In this document: positions 40,701-52,145 of the stretch, in pieces
How the letters are laid out: each line of letters starts with the position of its first letter
Position numbering within the stretch: position 1 is the first letter of the stretch
Assembly (NCBI GenBank): GCA_029237695.1
Contig: CM055265.1
Span: 106,654,773 to 106,718,772 of the forward strand
Origin: Conchocele bisecta
Taxonomy: Eukaryota > Mollusca > Bivalvia > Lucinida > Thyasiridae
Direction: 5' to 3'
Length of the DNA stretch: 64,000 nucleotides
The notes under the pieces: model-generated
The model's input: only the letters and a program-made list of their open reading frames with translations
Database searches by the model: none
Told to the model about the DNA's origin: nothing
Program-made: the position numbers and the translations under genes

Positions 40701-41778
40701 ACCATTTTAACACCTTTGAAAGAGCATTGTACATCGATCATTCCTACCAAGTTTTGTCGAAATCCAGCTAGCGGTTCATGAGAAGACGATTTTTTAAGAA
40801 TTTATGCTATTTTTAGACGGCGGCCATCTTGGATTAGCGATGACCTCCATTTTAACAAATCTGAAAAGGCTTCACCCATGGACCATAACTCTTAAGTTTG
40901 GCTACCATGGGCCAAGCGGTTCATGTGAAGAAGAATTTTGAAATCTCTAATAAAAGAACGACCTTTTGACCTTTCGGCGGCCATCTTGGATGACCTAACC
41001 ATCCGATTTCGACAAAGAATGCACCAGAGTGATCGCCTCGTTGATACCTTCAATTTGATATATGACAAGACCATATTCGGTCAAAAATAAAATTTGACCA
41101 CAATTTGACCCCACGGGCCACGCCCATTTTTGATTCCAGGGTCACCATTTTAACAACTTTGAAAGAGCATTGTACATCGATCAGTCCTACCAAGTTCTGT
41201 CGAAATCCGGTTGGCGGTTCTTGAGAAGAAGATTTTTGAAGAATTTGTGCTATTTTTAGACGGCGGCCATCTTGGATTACGTAATGATGTAATTTTAACA
41301 ATTTTGTAATCCCCCTACCTAAGGACCATGACCATGAAGTTTGGTGACTATAGGCCCAATGGTTACGGAGGAGAAGACGTTTGAAAATGTTCACGGACGA
41401 CGACGACGACGACGACGACGGACGACGGACACATTGCGGTAACAATAGCTCACATGAGCTTCGCTCAGGTGAGCTAAAAAGGGAGATAACTAAAAAATGA
41501 GCTATGCAAGAGTTGTCATTCTTGTGCGCGACACACCTTCGGGTCGTGGTCTATGCATGTGTGAAGTTTCATGAAAATATTCCAAAGGGTGGTCGAGTTT
41601 TGCTCCGGACACGAAATCAGTGCGCAAAACAAAAAAAGGAAGATAACTAAAAAATGAGCTATGCAAGAGTTGTCATTCTTGTGCGCGACACACCTTCGGA
41701 TCGTGGTCTATGCATGTGTGAAGTTTCATGAACATATTCCAAAGGGTGTTCGAGTTATGCTCCGGACAAGAAGTGTCT

Positions 41779-41833
<55 letters not shown>

Positions 41834-41881
41834 CAGCCCGCTGTCAAATCCATAGTATCCCCCGACGGAGTCCGGGGGATA
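37797..41881 (+). mobile_element. composite repeat family E, copy A (split by an insertion)
   Basis: Begins aactagaaatggacgcttgt and ends in tatcccccgacggagtccgg followed by gggataca. In order it holds: tandem 'gggagataactaa...gagttgtcattct...gtgtgaagtttcatgaaaat' units; two units with 'ttgaccctgggcttggcggg' and a (ggac)n tract; 'cccaacaagagaacccaaca'; a hairpin gactagtgagccatagaata and inverse (38965-39030); more 'gggagataact' units; and an (acgcgg)n tract at 41780-41834. Copy B is at 53397-55692 in the same orientation and order. It fills the intron between the two last transporter exons. Non-coding. Confidence 0.85.
39914..41477 (+). mobile_element. GGCCATGATGGCC element, 1.56 kb, nested
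   Basis: Starts agagggccatgatggtccta with cgctcacctg, and ends with the hairpin gctcacatgagcttcgctca then ggtgagctaa. Interior: diverged tandem units of ~400-450 bp with 'cggcggccatcttggatta', 'gacctttcggcggccat', 'ccaccgggtc'-like and 'gacaaaaaatgcaccagag' blocks; an (acg)n run is near the end (41397-41424). It interrupts the phrase acgaaacaaaaaa|gggagataact of the surrounding tandem unit, so the empty site is evident. No gene seen; the open frames are by-products of the tandem unit. Confidence 0.85.
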
Positions 41882-42717
41882 CAATTATCTCTTGATAATT
41901 CTATGTATCAGGTAACATACTATGCCATTAAATGTGCAAGGTAACCCGTTGTTTTTGTCAAAAGAAACGACTTGTTTATGTTACGTCATTACACTGCGGT
42001 CATTTGGTAATATCATTGCAAGGCATGCTATGGGGTTGTATGCATTCGACAATGCTAAGGTTGGTACCCACGGCCGTAGACACCACCACGGCAGCCATGG
42101 CGCACCGTGGCACTATTTTGGCTGTAGAACGCAGGAAACACCATAACTGTTTCACAATTTTGAGGGTCTATGTGGATTTTCTTTCTGGGGGAGCGTCCCC
42201 TGAGCCCCCGCTCAAGAGTCCGCCGTGGCATTATTGTATTCAATGCTACGGACATGTTACCTGATATAGTTATATATAGTACATGTATATGTTATCGGAC
42301 GGCACATGTATGTATTTCGTTCTCTACCCGATAATACTTAATAAACCACAAAATCACTACTCCAACATTTGGGCCCAATGCCTTTATCAAGGAATTAGTC
42401 AACCGGTTCGTAGATAGGGCCATGCAAAATAAGTACGTTGGTTCTCAGACATGGATTTTGCGGAATGTGAAGCGGGAGGGCGATTGTTTTAATATATTTT
42501 ATATTTTTTTGTTTGAGATTTATTGATTTATTTATTTGTTTGATTTATTTCAGATTTCAGACAGGATTGGATTTAACATATTGTTGCATGTTTTTTTATT
42601 GATCATGTGGCAAATTGATAGTACAATTTTTTTATTTCTCCATGACGATAACATGCTCTATGTACAGGGATTATTCAGACGCGGCGATATCTGAAAACCA
42701 AAGTACTTTTGTATGGC
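41882..42717. other. non-coding stretch with short inverted pieces
   Basis: caggtaacatactatgccat (41910) and gacatgttacctgatatagt (42251) are partly inverse and may bound a small element that includes 'ggggagcgtcccctgagccc'. No credible gene. Confidence 0.45.
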
Positions 42718-42952
42718 CTAATAATTCCAGCACAAAAATATTTACACAATTTCCTAACATTTGATTGGCCCGTAGCAAGTCTCTGTGCAAAATTTATATC
42801 CCAGTAAACTCCCATGCCGAACTACTTTCCGTAACCGTGAGGAAAATAGTTCGGCGTGGGAGTTTACTGGGATATAAATCTTGGACAGAGACTTGCTACG
42901 GACCAATCAAATGTTAGGGAATTGTGTAAATATTTTTGTGCTGGAATTATAA
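42718..42952. repeat. 235-bp near-perfect palindrome, family F copy 1
   Basis: Arms run from taattccagcacaaaaatat through gattggcccgtagcaagtct and tatcccagtaaactcccatg to the centre ctttccgtaaccgtgaggaa, and back in inverse to atatttttgtgctggaatta. A half copy is at 58897-59022. Confidence 0.9.
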
Positions 42953-43020
42953 TATATTGTATCACTGCGGAAAGCTTGCTACATGAACCTGATAAGAAAC
43001 AAATGCTATACTGCCCTTAC

Positions 43021-43226
43021 CAAATCTGCAATGTATGGCGAGATGAGACCGCCCACCCGTCCCCACATGGCACTGAAGCCCAGGGCCGACGTCCTCACCA
43101 CGGTGGGGAACAGCTCGGCCGAGTATACCCACGTGGTGGCCGAGGCCGCCGCCGCCCCCGTCTTTCCTATCACAGCCAGCGCTACGGTCACCCAGGGGAA
43201 CTCTGGTGGAAACAATCCAGGGATAT
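43021..43226 (-). CDS. SLC22-type transporter exon (TM10-11 region)
   Basis: 68 codons plus two leading nt. It encodes VALAVIGKTGAAAASATTWV, YSAELFPTVVRTSALGFSAM and GRVGGLISPYIADL, the conserved 'VYTAELYPTVVR...R.GGI..P' block of SLC22 carriers. The acceptor is tgtttagcaag (exon from 43226), chosen because it gives the phase needed by the preceding exon (1+2). The donor is GATTTG|gtaagg at 43020-43019, leaving phase 0 for the next exon. GC-rich third positions contrast with the AT-rich flanks. A family D MITE begins only 37 bp upstream of the exon (43263). Confidence 0.93.
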
Positions 43227-43262
43227 CTTGCTAAACAGTACACTCAGCATCAAATGTATAAT

Positions 43263-46200
43263 TAAAGGTGCATGCCCACTCAGTAGGCACAAGTGTTCTT
43301 TATATAAGAGACATCATCCGAGACATTTTCTGGCAAAATAAACATTCATTCACCATTACCCCACGTATTGATCGGCAATATTATACATTTTATATCAGAC
43401 ATAAGTTTCCACATTGACATCAGGGGTGTTAACCGTGTTTCCTTAAAATGTTAACGGACAATACTATTTAGTTTTTGTATGTGCAATTATCATACTTTAT
43501 AATCTGTCGAAAATATTATTGTGTCAGGTGACGCATTTAATTAGCATAAATAATTATATAAGAGGGCCATGATGGCCCTATATCGCTCACCTGTGCAATG
43601 TCACAAAAATCAAGCAAGTACTGGTATGTAAAGTTGTCACTACATATACATCAAAATAAGCCCATGACAGGCACAAAATGTCATTGCGACAAACTTGAGA
43701 AGTCACCAGGGTAGGAGTTGTCTCGCGATATGTACATATATATCTTACACAACTTTGAGAGGTCTGGAGATCACAACAGGATGCTTCTAGCCTACATTTT
43801 ATTGCAACCCTTAGACTTTATGTATTATATAACCATATTCCGTAAAAAAGTTGACCCCTATTTGACCCCCCGGGCCATGCCAATTTTTGACCCCAGAGGT
43901 CACCATTTTAACAGCTTTGAAAAAGCATTGTACATCGATCATTCCTGTCAAGTTTCGTCGGAATCGGTCTGGTGGTTAGTGAGAAGATTTTTGAAGAATT
44001 TATGCTATTTTTAGACGGCGGCCATCTTGGATTAACGACGCCGCTATTTTAACAAAACTGAAAAGGCTTTACCAATGAACCATAACTGCGAAGTTTGGCC
44101 ACCAATGGCCAAGCGGTTTGTATGAAGAAGACATTTGAAATCTCTAATAAAAGAACGACCTTCTGACCTTTCGACGGCCATCTTGGATGATGCAATCATC
44201 CGATTCGATGAAAATAGCATCACAGCGATCGCCTCATCAATACCTTTGATTTGATATATTATAAGACAATATTCAGTCAAAAATGAAATTTTACCTCTAT
44301 TTGACCCCATTCTTTAGCCATTTTAACAAATTTGAAAAAGCATTGTACATCGATCATTTCTGCCAAGTTTTGTAGAAATCGGTCTGGTGGTTCGTGAGAA
44401 GAAGATTTTTAAAAATGTGCTATTTTTAGACGGCCGCCATAATGGATTCACGATGACCGCCATTTTAACAAAGCTGAAAAGGCTTTCCCAATGGAACATA
44501 ACTGCGAAGTTTGCTACCAATGGCCAAGCGGTTTGTATGAAGAAGACGTTTGAAATCTCTAATAAAAGAACGACCTTTTGACCTTTCGTCCATACCTTCG
44601 AATTGATACCATATTCGGTCAAATGTGAAATTTGACCCCTACTTGACCCCTCCTGCCCCGCCCATTTTTTTGACCCGGGGGCTACCATTTGAAGGAAACA
44701 TCGTTCGGATTTCGCGATGACCATCATTTTAACAAAAATTAAAAGGTTTGACCCCCACTGACCATTACTGTGAAGTTTGGCCAACATTGGCCAAGTAGTT
44801 CACGAGAAGAAGACATTTGTAATCTATATTGAAAGAATGACCTTTTGACCTTTCGGCAGCCATCTCGTATGACGTAATTACCTGATTTCGATACCTTCGA
44901 TTTGATATATGACATGACCATATTCGGTCAAATGTGACATTTGACCCCGACTTGACCCCTCCTGCCCCGTCCATTATTGACCCGGGGTCCACCATTTGAA
45001 GGAATCTGAACCAGCGTTAACTATCGATCATTCATACCAAGTTTCGTCAAATTCGGCCTGGCAGTTCGTGAGAAGATTTTTTTTAGAATTTGACTTACTT
45101 TTCAACAGCGGCCATCTTTGATTTTGCGATGACCACCATTTAAACAAAAATGAAAAGGCTCGACCCAATAACCATTACCGTGAAGTTTGGCCAATATCGG
45201 CCAAGCGGTTCACGAGAACAAGAAATCTTTATTAACAGAACGACCTTTTGACCTTTCGGCGACCATCTTGGATGACATCACCATCCAATTTCGACAAAAC
45301 ATGTACCAGAGCGATCGCCTCTTTGCTACCTTCGATTTGATATAGACATGACCATATTCGGTCAAGAATAAAATTTCACCCCTATTTGACCCTACGTGCC
45401 ACGCCCATTTGCCCGGGGTCACCATTTTAACAACAGTGAAAGAGAATTGTACATCGATCATTTCTACCAAGTTTCGTCGAAATCCGGCTAGCGGTTCATG
45501 AGAAGAAGATTTTTTAAGAATTTATGTTATTTTCAGACGGATTAGTGATGACCTCCATTTTAACAAATCTCAAAAGGCTTCACCCATGGACAATAACTTT
45601 TATGTTTGGCTACCATGGGCCAAGCGGTTCATGTGAAGAAGAATTTTGAAATCTTTAATAAAATAACGACCTTTTAACCTCTCGGCGGCCATCTTGAATG
45701 ACATAACCATCCGATTTCGACAAAGAATGCACCAGAGTGATCGCCTCGTTGATACCTTCGATTTGATATATCACATGACCATATTCGGTCAAAAATAAAA
45801 TTTCACCCCACGGACCACGCCCATTTTTTACCCCGGTGTCACCATTTTAGCAACTTTGAAAGAGCATTGTACATCGATCATTCCTACCAGGTTTCGTCGA
45901 AATCCGGCTAGCGGTTCATGAGAAGAAACTTTTTTAATAATTTATGCTATTTTTAGACGGCGGCCATCTTGGATTAGCGATGACCTCCATTTTAACAAAT
46001 CATGTGCTAAGCGGTTCATGTGAAGAAGAATTTTGAAATCTCTAATAAAAGAACGACATTTTTACCTTTCGGCGGCCATCTTGGATGACATAACCATCCG
46101 ATTTCGACAAATAAATGCATCAGAGTCATCGCCTCGTTGATACCTTCGATTTGATATACGACATGACCATATTAGGTCAAAAATAAAATTTGACCCCAAT

Positions 46201-46680
46201 TTGACCCCACGGGCCAGGCCCATTTTTGAACCCAGGGTCTCCATTTTAACAACTTTGAAAGAGCATTGTACATCAGTCATTCCTACCTAGTGTTGTCGAA
46301 ATCCGGTTGGCGGTTCTTGAGAAGAAAATTTTCGAAGAATTTGTGCTATTTGTAGACGGCGGCCATCTTGGATTACGTAATGACGTCATTTTAACAATTT
46401 TGTAATCCCCCTACCTAAGGACCATGGCCATGAAGTTTGGTGACTATAGGCCCAATGGTTACCGAGGAGAAGACGTTTGAAAATGTTCACGGACGGACGA
46501 AAGACGGACACATTGTGGTAACAATAGCTCACATGAGCTTCGCTCAGGTGAGCTAAAAATATCATGCCTCATTTGCAAATGAAAATAGCCTGATACCACC
46601 TGATACCACCGCGAGTCACTATCAGTAAAATAAATATTACTAAATGTTTATATCTGTAGAGCGGGCACTTGTAATGTTTA
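43263..46680 (+). mobile_element. MITE family D, copy 2, split by a 3-kb element
   Basis: Left part 43263-43560 matches 28661-28950 (cactcagtaggcacaagtgt; gttaacggacaatactattt). The right part 46556-46680 matches 28970-29082 (gcctcatttgcaaatgaaaa; gtcactatcagtaaaataaa). Confidence 0.85.
43562..46557 (+). mobile_element. GGCCATGATGGCC element, 3.0-kb copy
   Basis: Starts gagggccatgatggccctat then cgctcacctg, and ends tcacatgagcttcgctcagg then tgagctaaaa, exactly like 39914-41477. The same ~400-450-bp internal units are more numerous here (boxes 'cggccatcttggatta' near 44021, 45962, 46362 and diverged ones between). Inserted in a family D MITE. No gene seen. Confidence 0.85.
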
Positions 46681-47231
46681 GAAGTGGTGGAATAGTGACA
46701 CAATTATTATTAGCCGATCTATTTATAGATCGGATATATATTGGTTATCCATTGGTCTGTGAAAAAATTTGTAACCACCCTTTTCTCCTATATTCGGTAA
46801 TCTACAAACGCGAAATGTGTTGTATCACTTCCAAACTACATCAACCGGATAATTGTTCATTTATGGCCATTATCTCTGTTTAAAACTTTAAATATAGCGA
46901 AATAACACAATTTGGCTATAAATAAACGTTTTAGCTACAAGAGTTCGGTAATTTGGCTATAAATAAATGTTTTAAAAATAACTACAAGAGTTCGGTAAAC
47001 TAAAGTTAGGCAGTTTGCCTTCTAGGCAATTGTACGAATAGGAGCTTGCGTCTATTTTTAGATGGCACTGTAACCGGTAGCTCCGGTAGCTCCGGTAGCT
47101 CCGCCCACTCGCGTGCTGTCACAGAATTCGGACAAACACACAGTGACTACAACTTTTGGTATTGCGGAGTGTAATCTGTAGATAAATAGAGCATACAGTA
47201 CTGGTTTTACGCTGGAATATTTCGCAACATA
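46681..47231. other. non-coding stretch
   Basis: A short palindrome, gccgatctatttatagatcgg (46712-46732, centre AT-rich), and a 'ccggtagct' 9-bp repeat x3 (47075-47103). The latter may mark the left end region of the transposon that follows. Confidence 0.45.
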
Positions 47232-48699
47232 ATGGTGACAACAAAACATTGCTGCTATGGCGATTCACGAACCCTGAAACCCGGTGAAGACAAATACTTT
47301 ATTGGATGGATTTGGGAACGGGTTTCCAAAACCTGCACAAAATCGAGAAAAATGTCATCGCTGGGTACAGAAATGTGGTCGAAAATAGTTTACCATTGAC
47401 AATGTTACCAGAGACACCTACATATGTACGATGCACTTTGTGAGTGGACGAGGCCCGACAGCTGAATATCCCGACCCGATAAAATGCGGAACACAGGTAC
47501 ATTAGGCCTATTAATTATTGAATATCGATCACCAAAGCAAATCAAACTGGAAAGATCGGATGCAGCGCAGAGTCTACTGCTGTTGACGGATACAAATGAA
47601 AGTGATGTGGGTGTCGTGGGCTCCAGCGCACCAGAGGTTCCATCAACTTCACATACCAAGACCATTCCAGACCAGCGACAGCTCTTTATAAGTGTTGGAA
47701 CCACCTGTAAACCTCCTGTGCGTGATCATGAATGTCAAACAGACAATCCACCAACAACTGAAGTAATTAAATTAAGTATACAAAATAAAAAAATGGAAAA
47801 CAGTGCCAAATTAAATGAAAGTGTTACACCATTTGCATTACGCAAGCCTGTGGGTAAAAAACAAACCTCGGACACATCTACTGCATTTCTACTGCATTTC
47901 AATTCAATTCATGTGTCTGTGGGATTGTTTAGGGAAATGTACAGAAAAGATTAACTATTGGAATTATAATGTGTCTGAGGCGCAAAAGAACTATGTCACC
48001 AATTAACCAATTATTCATGACCTTAATACGTCTACGTCTCGGCTTATTGCACCAGGATTTAGCTTATCGGTTCAAAACCAATACACGTCTGGTTTCCACC
48101 ATCATCATCACATGATCAGTTAATGTACAAACAATTATATGCACTTCGCAAAGCCATGTTTGCTTCAAGAAGGAAATATAAGGTGTATAATAGATTGCAC
48201 TGAAGTTCATGTCCAATCGCCTGGTAACTTCGAGGCTCAAGGAAATCAGTACTCTTCCTACAAGGGATATACATCTTACACATTTATTGTAGATATTGCT
48301 CCAAATGGTACTATTGTTTATGTAAGTGATGCGTTTGAAGGAAGCATTTATTTTCAGTGACAAGGAAATTGTAAAACAGTCTGTTTTTTAAATTTTCTTG
48401 AGCCAGGTGATGTCATTGTGGCGGACCGAGGGTTTTTAATTGATGATCTCCTGAATGAGCGTCAAGTGAAAATGATTAGGCCACCATTTCTTGGTACGAG
48501 ACACAGATTTACTCCACAAGAGGAAGCTGCGACAAAAGACATTGTTAAACATAGAATTCATGTTGAACGTTCCATTGAAAGAATGACAAAGTTCAAAATC
48601 CTCCAAAGAATCATTCCACAATCCTTGCAGCCTGTATTCACTCAATGTGTTTTCGTAATTTCTTGTTTGGTAAATTTTCAAGCACCTCTTGTGGAGTAA
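47232..48699 (+). pseudogene. THAP-DDE transposase relic (DDE_Tnp_4-type)
   Basis: ATG at 47232 opens a THAP-like zinc finger (MVTTKHCCYGDSRT). The rest of the finger is in another frame (CHRWVQKCGRK, then a TAG, then ICTMHFVSGRGPTAEYPDP; 47320-47490). A linker follows at 47484-47954, then a degenerate HTH part (SPINQLFMTLIRLRLGLL, about 47995-48060). The catalytic part has CIIDCTEVHVQSP (first Asp, ~48190-48230), SYKGYTSYTFIVDIAPNGTI, a TGA break at 48358-48360, then VADRGFLIDDLL (second Asp, ~48418) and HRIHVERSIERMTKFKIL (Glu, ~48570). At least one frameshift and three stops: dead. Similar THAP-DDE proteins belong to the PIF-Harbinger/ISL2EU-like group; the exact superfamily is not decided. 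Confidence 0.85.
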
Positions 48700-48884
48700 T
48701 GGAGTGGGGAAAATGGTAAAACACAGATGCATATAATTTGATGTATATTATGTATCTTTGAAATAAATATTATTGGTAAACATTAATCCATAAAATTGTG
48801 AGGATATGCTACACATTTTCACTGGGTATGATCTATGTCTGTATAACTACAAGGAACAGTTGTATGGTGTACGAACGAGGTAAA

Positions 48885-49350
48885 AACTAAATTTACAGGT
48901 GCAGCTATAAAAATATACAGGTGCACCTGTAAAAATACAAATGCGGCTGTAAAAAATACAGCTACACCTGTAAATATATAGCTGCACCTGTAAAAAATAT
49001 AGCTGCACCTGTAAAAAATACAGCTGCACCTGTAAAAAATACAGCTGCACCTGTATTTTGTTATGACTGCAGCTGAACATGTATAGTTACACCTGTAAAT
49101 AATACAGCTGCACCTGTAGTTTTATAGCTGCACCTGTAAATGTATAGCTGCACCTGTAAAATGTACAGCTGCAGCTGTAAATGTATAGGTGCACATGTAA
49201 GTAAAAAATACAGCTCATTTTTGTAGCTGCACCTGTATTTTTGTAGCTGCACTTGTAAAATGTACAGCTGCAGCTGTAAATTTATAGCTGCACCTGTGAA
49301 AATACAGCTGCACCTGTATTTTTATAGCTGCACCTGTAAAAAATGCAGCT
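48885..49350. repeat. CAGCTGCACCTGT minisatellite
   Basis: About 20 units of 18-24 bp, tacagctgcacctgtaaaaa and its relatives, in both orientations. cagctg is its own inverse and 'cacctgta'/'tacaggtg' alternate, so the array can fold extensively. Every unit carries one or two E-box-like CANNTG sites. Open frames of FLQVQLYF type are artefacts. Confidence 0.9.
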
Positions 49351-49397
49351 GCTCCCGTAATTATACATCTGATTGGAGCGGACGTAGGTATATATAT

Positions 49398-50290
49398 AAG
49401 ATTCCAGCACCTCGTGTTAATTTATGGCATCCGGTGTTTTTATAAACTTGAATGTATAAGGTTTCCAAAAAATTCGGGTGCCATTTTTTTAAACCAAGTT
49501 CAATGTCATTTCAAGGTCATTGAACTTTATGCTTGACGGAAGTCGAAAACTGCCAATATATGGGCCAATAGGTCATGGTCCTTAACTTGGAAATTGGTGT
49601 AACTTGTTCAAAAACATTTCTGATGGATATATTAAAGAATTTACGTAAACTACACTAATATTCAGTATATAATTATCATATTTTCAAGATGACCGCCAAA
49701 ATTCGGGTATTTATGAGATTTCGGTTGACTTGCTACATATTTGTGTAATGCTAAGCGCCTTCACCTATATTCAAAGGTGAATTATTTTAACTGGAATAAT
49801 GTTGCAGTTAACATACTCCATTGTCAAAAAAATCAAAATGGACGCCAAGTAAATGGCAAATCCATAGTAATTTACTTTCATGAACATAGACAATGTTGAC
49901 ACCCACAAAAGTAGGGCAGACAAAGTGTGGACGTCTGTTCTCAACACAGACGACAGTCGCAGAATATACTACACTTACAGAGCTTCAGAATATCCATCTT
50001 GAAAATATGACCGCCAGATATGTGAGTTGAAAATCGAATCTTCCGAAAATGTTTAGTGTGTCTATTAGTCGGTTCTTCTGTGTAATTTATACCAGTTTAG
50101 GGTCATATGTATACACGACATATTGATGTATAATTATGCTCCAATTATGCCAAAAAGGTCAATGACCTTGAAATGACATTGAACGTGTCCGAGAAAAATG
50201 GCACTCGGATTTTTCGGAAAGCCAGACCACAAATGTATACAAACCCACAAAGAAACAAAAATTAACACGTGGTGCCGGAATCTCGACAAT
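49398..50290. mobile_element. ~890-bp MITE with long inverted ends
   Basis: Left (49398-49530): agattccagcacctcgtgtt, gaatgtataaggtttcc, tgtcatttcaaggtcattga. Right, in inverse order (50150-50285): tcaatgaccttgaaatgaca, ggaaagccagaccacaaatg, aacacgtggtgccggaatct. Interior non-coding. Confidence 0.8.
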
Positions 50291-51882
50291 TCATCCCAAA
50301 CTATTCGTTACAAAACGTGATATTTTGTATTCGTGATTTTATTGGACCGGATCAGCTGACCAATCAATCGAACAGTTGCCGATCACGTGATCTTGATAAG
50401 CGCACATCAGCTTCATTTGCAAGAAGATACAACCATTAGATACAGGTAATTTGTTTTGCAAAGTACATTTGAGTATAAATACCGCCGAGAATATACGCAA
50501 CAAACAGTTAATTAACAATATACGAGTGGGGATTGACCCTGCAGTATATTTTTACTGTACCGAGAGAAAAGTGGAGCCATTACGGCCCTTAGATACCAGA
50601 TGTTTTGGGGGAAAAAACGTGAACATTATTTTATGTAATGTTGGCTTATCTTTAGCGTTTTTACGTTTAATGGCGCTACAGTGGTGGGATATACAATATC
50701 CATTCAACACTGAAACTACCATTTGCTGATACGGTGGCAGGTTCCCTTACCACACCAACATCACTTGGCCCAATATATATAACGGAATCTACTTATTTTG
50801 CTCAAATATACCAGCATATAGAGAAATGATTAACACATTAGAATGTTTTATAAACTTGTGGCTAGTTAATTTACATTTGACTACCATAATTATTGCTATG
50901 ATCAGATATTAATGATAGCTAAATATAACTGGGAGAATTTGGTTGGGGAGGAAATCAACACTTCTTTCACTTTTCCCCTTGCGATTCCGTAACTACTAAC
51001 ATGTGGACATATACTGAACCCTGATTTGATCGGCTAATAGCATCATGCTCTGCATGACTTTTCATTCACTTATTTACTTACTATAAAGAACATTTTGTGC
51101 CTACTCTGTGGGCATGTACCTTTTACAATCAAAGAATACCAATATTCAATTATGGCACGTAAAAACGTTCGCGACAGGGGGTTTCAGCAATTAGTATGTA
51201 CTTCAGACATAAATATAGCAGTCATTATCACATCTTTCATACATTATCGAGTTTTGTTTCTGCATTTACACAGAACATGGGCAATGTATGGACATGAGGA
51301 TGTGATAACACAGTTAGATCACGTTCGTCCGCATGTACGATCGATAATCCGTTCGCTAATGCTCGCAGCTTATCTCATCATACATACGGACGAACCGTGA
51401 TATAACTGTGGCTTTATACCTGTGTTTCAACACGTGTCCGAGGTGTTAGCTTGACATGTTCATATATACTGGGAGAAATAACAGAAAATACAATTAATTA
51501 TTTTCTGCTGTTTTTTAACTATTTATATCCCACAAGTGTCCCATCATGCAAAGAGTGGCATGATCTGAATATGGATATGTACACCTTGTTTTTTGGCGTC
51601 TGAGTCACAAACCCTGGTTTAACGAATTACTGTTGCATTCGCTTTGAAAATACCAATGGGGTCTGAATTAAAAAGCCCACAAACATTCAATGTGAATATG
51701 TTTGAGATAATTTGCACATATTGACATCTATATTGGCAAAATGGCACTGCCACCAACGGGAATAGGATATAGACTTAATAATAATACCAAATTGCGGTAA
51801 TGAGTCAAATTTAGAGGGAGTAAATGGCTACATTACATGTACATGTATATCGCAATAATGGTTGAGGCCAAATTCAACTCAC
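50291..51882. other. non-coding intron sequence
   Basis: No gene recognised. A family D right-end fragment is at 51085-51122 (gtgcctactctgtgggcatg). The open frames at 50451-50729 and 51095-51400 show no motif, splice context or codon bias that I would trust. Confidence 0.55.
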
Positions 51883-52109
51883 CTCGGGTTGCGAATACAA
51901 CAGGTATTATAGTCAGTAAACAGGCGAATCCGCTAGTGAACATGGCTCCTATAAATATCGGTTTCCGTCCGAGTCTGTTTAGAAACACGAGCAGAAAGGT
52001 ATAGGCGACGAATTCCACTATGGACAGTAGGAAGAAGTTGAGATATATATCCCCGGACAGTGACCCAGCGTTAAGGGATAGTCCAAGGTACGCCAGATAC
52101 GCAGCCACC
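51883..52109 (-). CDS. SLC22-type transporter exon (TM7-9 region)
   Basis: Acceptor cctttatttcag above 52109; donor CCCGAG|gtgagt at 51882-51881. The first nt completes the Trp codon begun in the 55952-56167 exon, and the last leaves phase 1. It encodes AYLGLSLNAGSLSGDIYLNF, LLSIVEFVAYTFLLVFLNRL and GRKPIFIGAMFTSGFACLL. These include the YYGLSLN...GNIYLNF and DRLGRR-type signatures of SLC22 carriers (here NRLGRK). Confidence 0.93.
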
Positions 52110-52145
52110 CTGAAATAAAGGTTTGTCACTACGTGTGCTTGCATG

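Noticed and set aside
42856..43341. 161-codon plus-strand frame
   Set aside because: It runs antisense through the transporter exon and into the adjacent palindrome and MITE; the minus-strand exon explains the composition.
41050..46280. Several minus-strand frames of 60-154 codons sharing LGSNFIFDRIWSCHISN-type peptides
   Set aside because: Translated tandem units of the GGCCATGATGGCC elements; frames break at random between units.
48847..49445. Frames with LYFLQVQLYFLQ-type repeats
   Set aside because: Artefacts of the CAGCTGCACCTGT minisatellite.
50451..50729. 92-codon plus-strand frame
   Set aside because: No recognisable motif, no splice or promoter context, AT-rich codon use like the surroundings.
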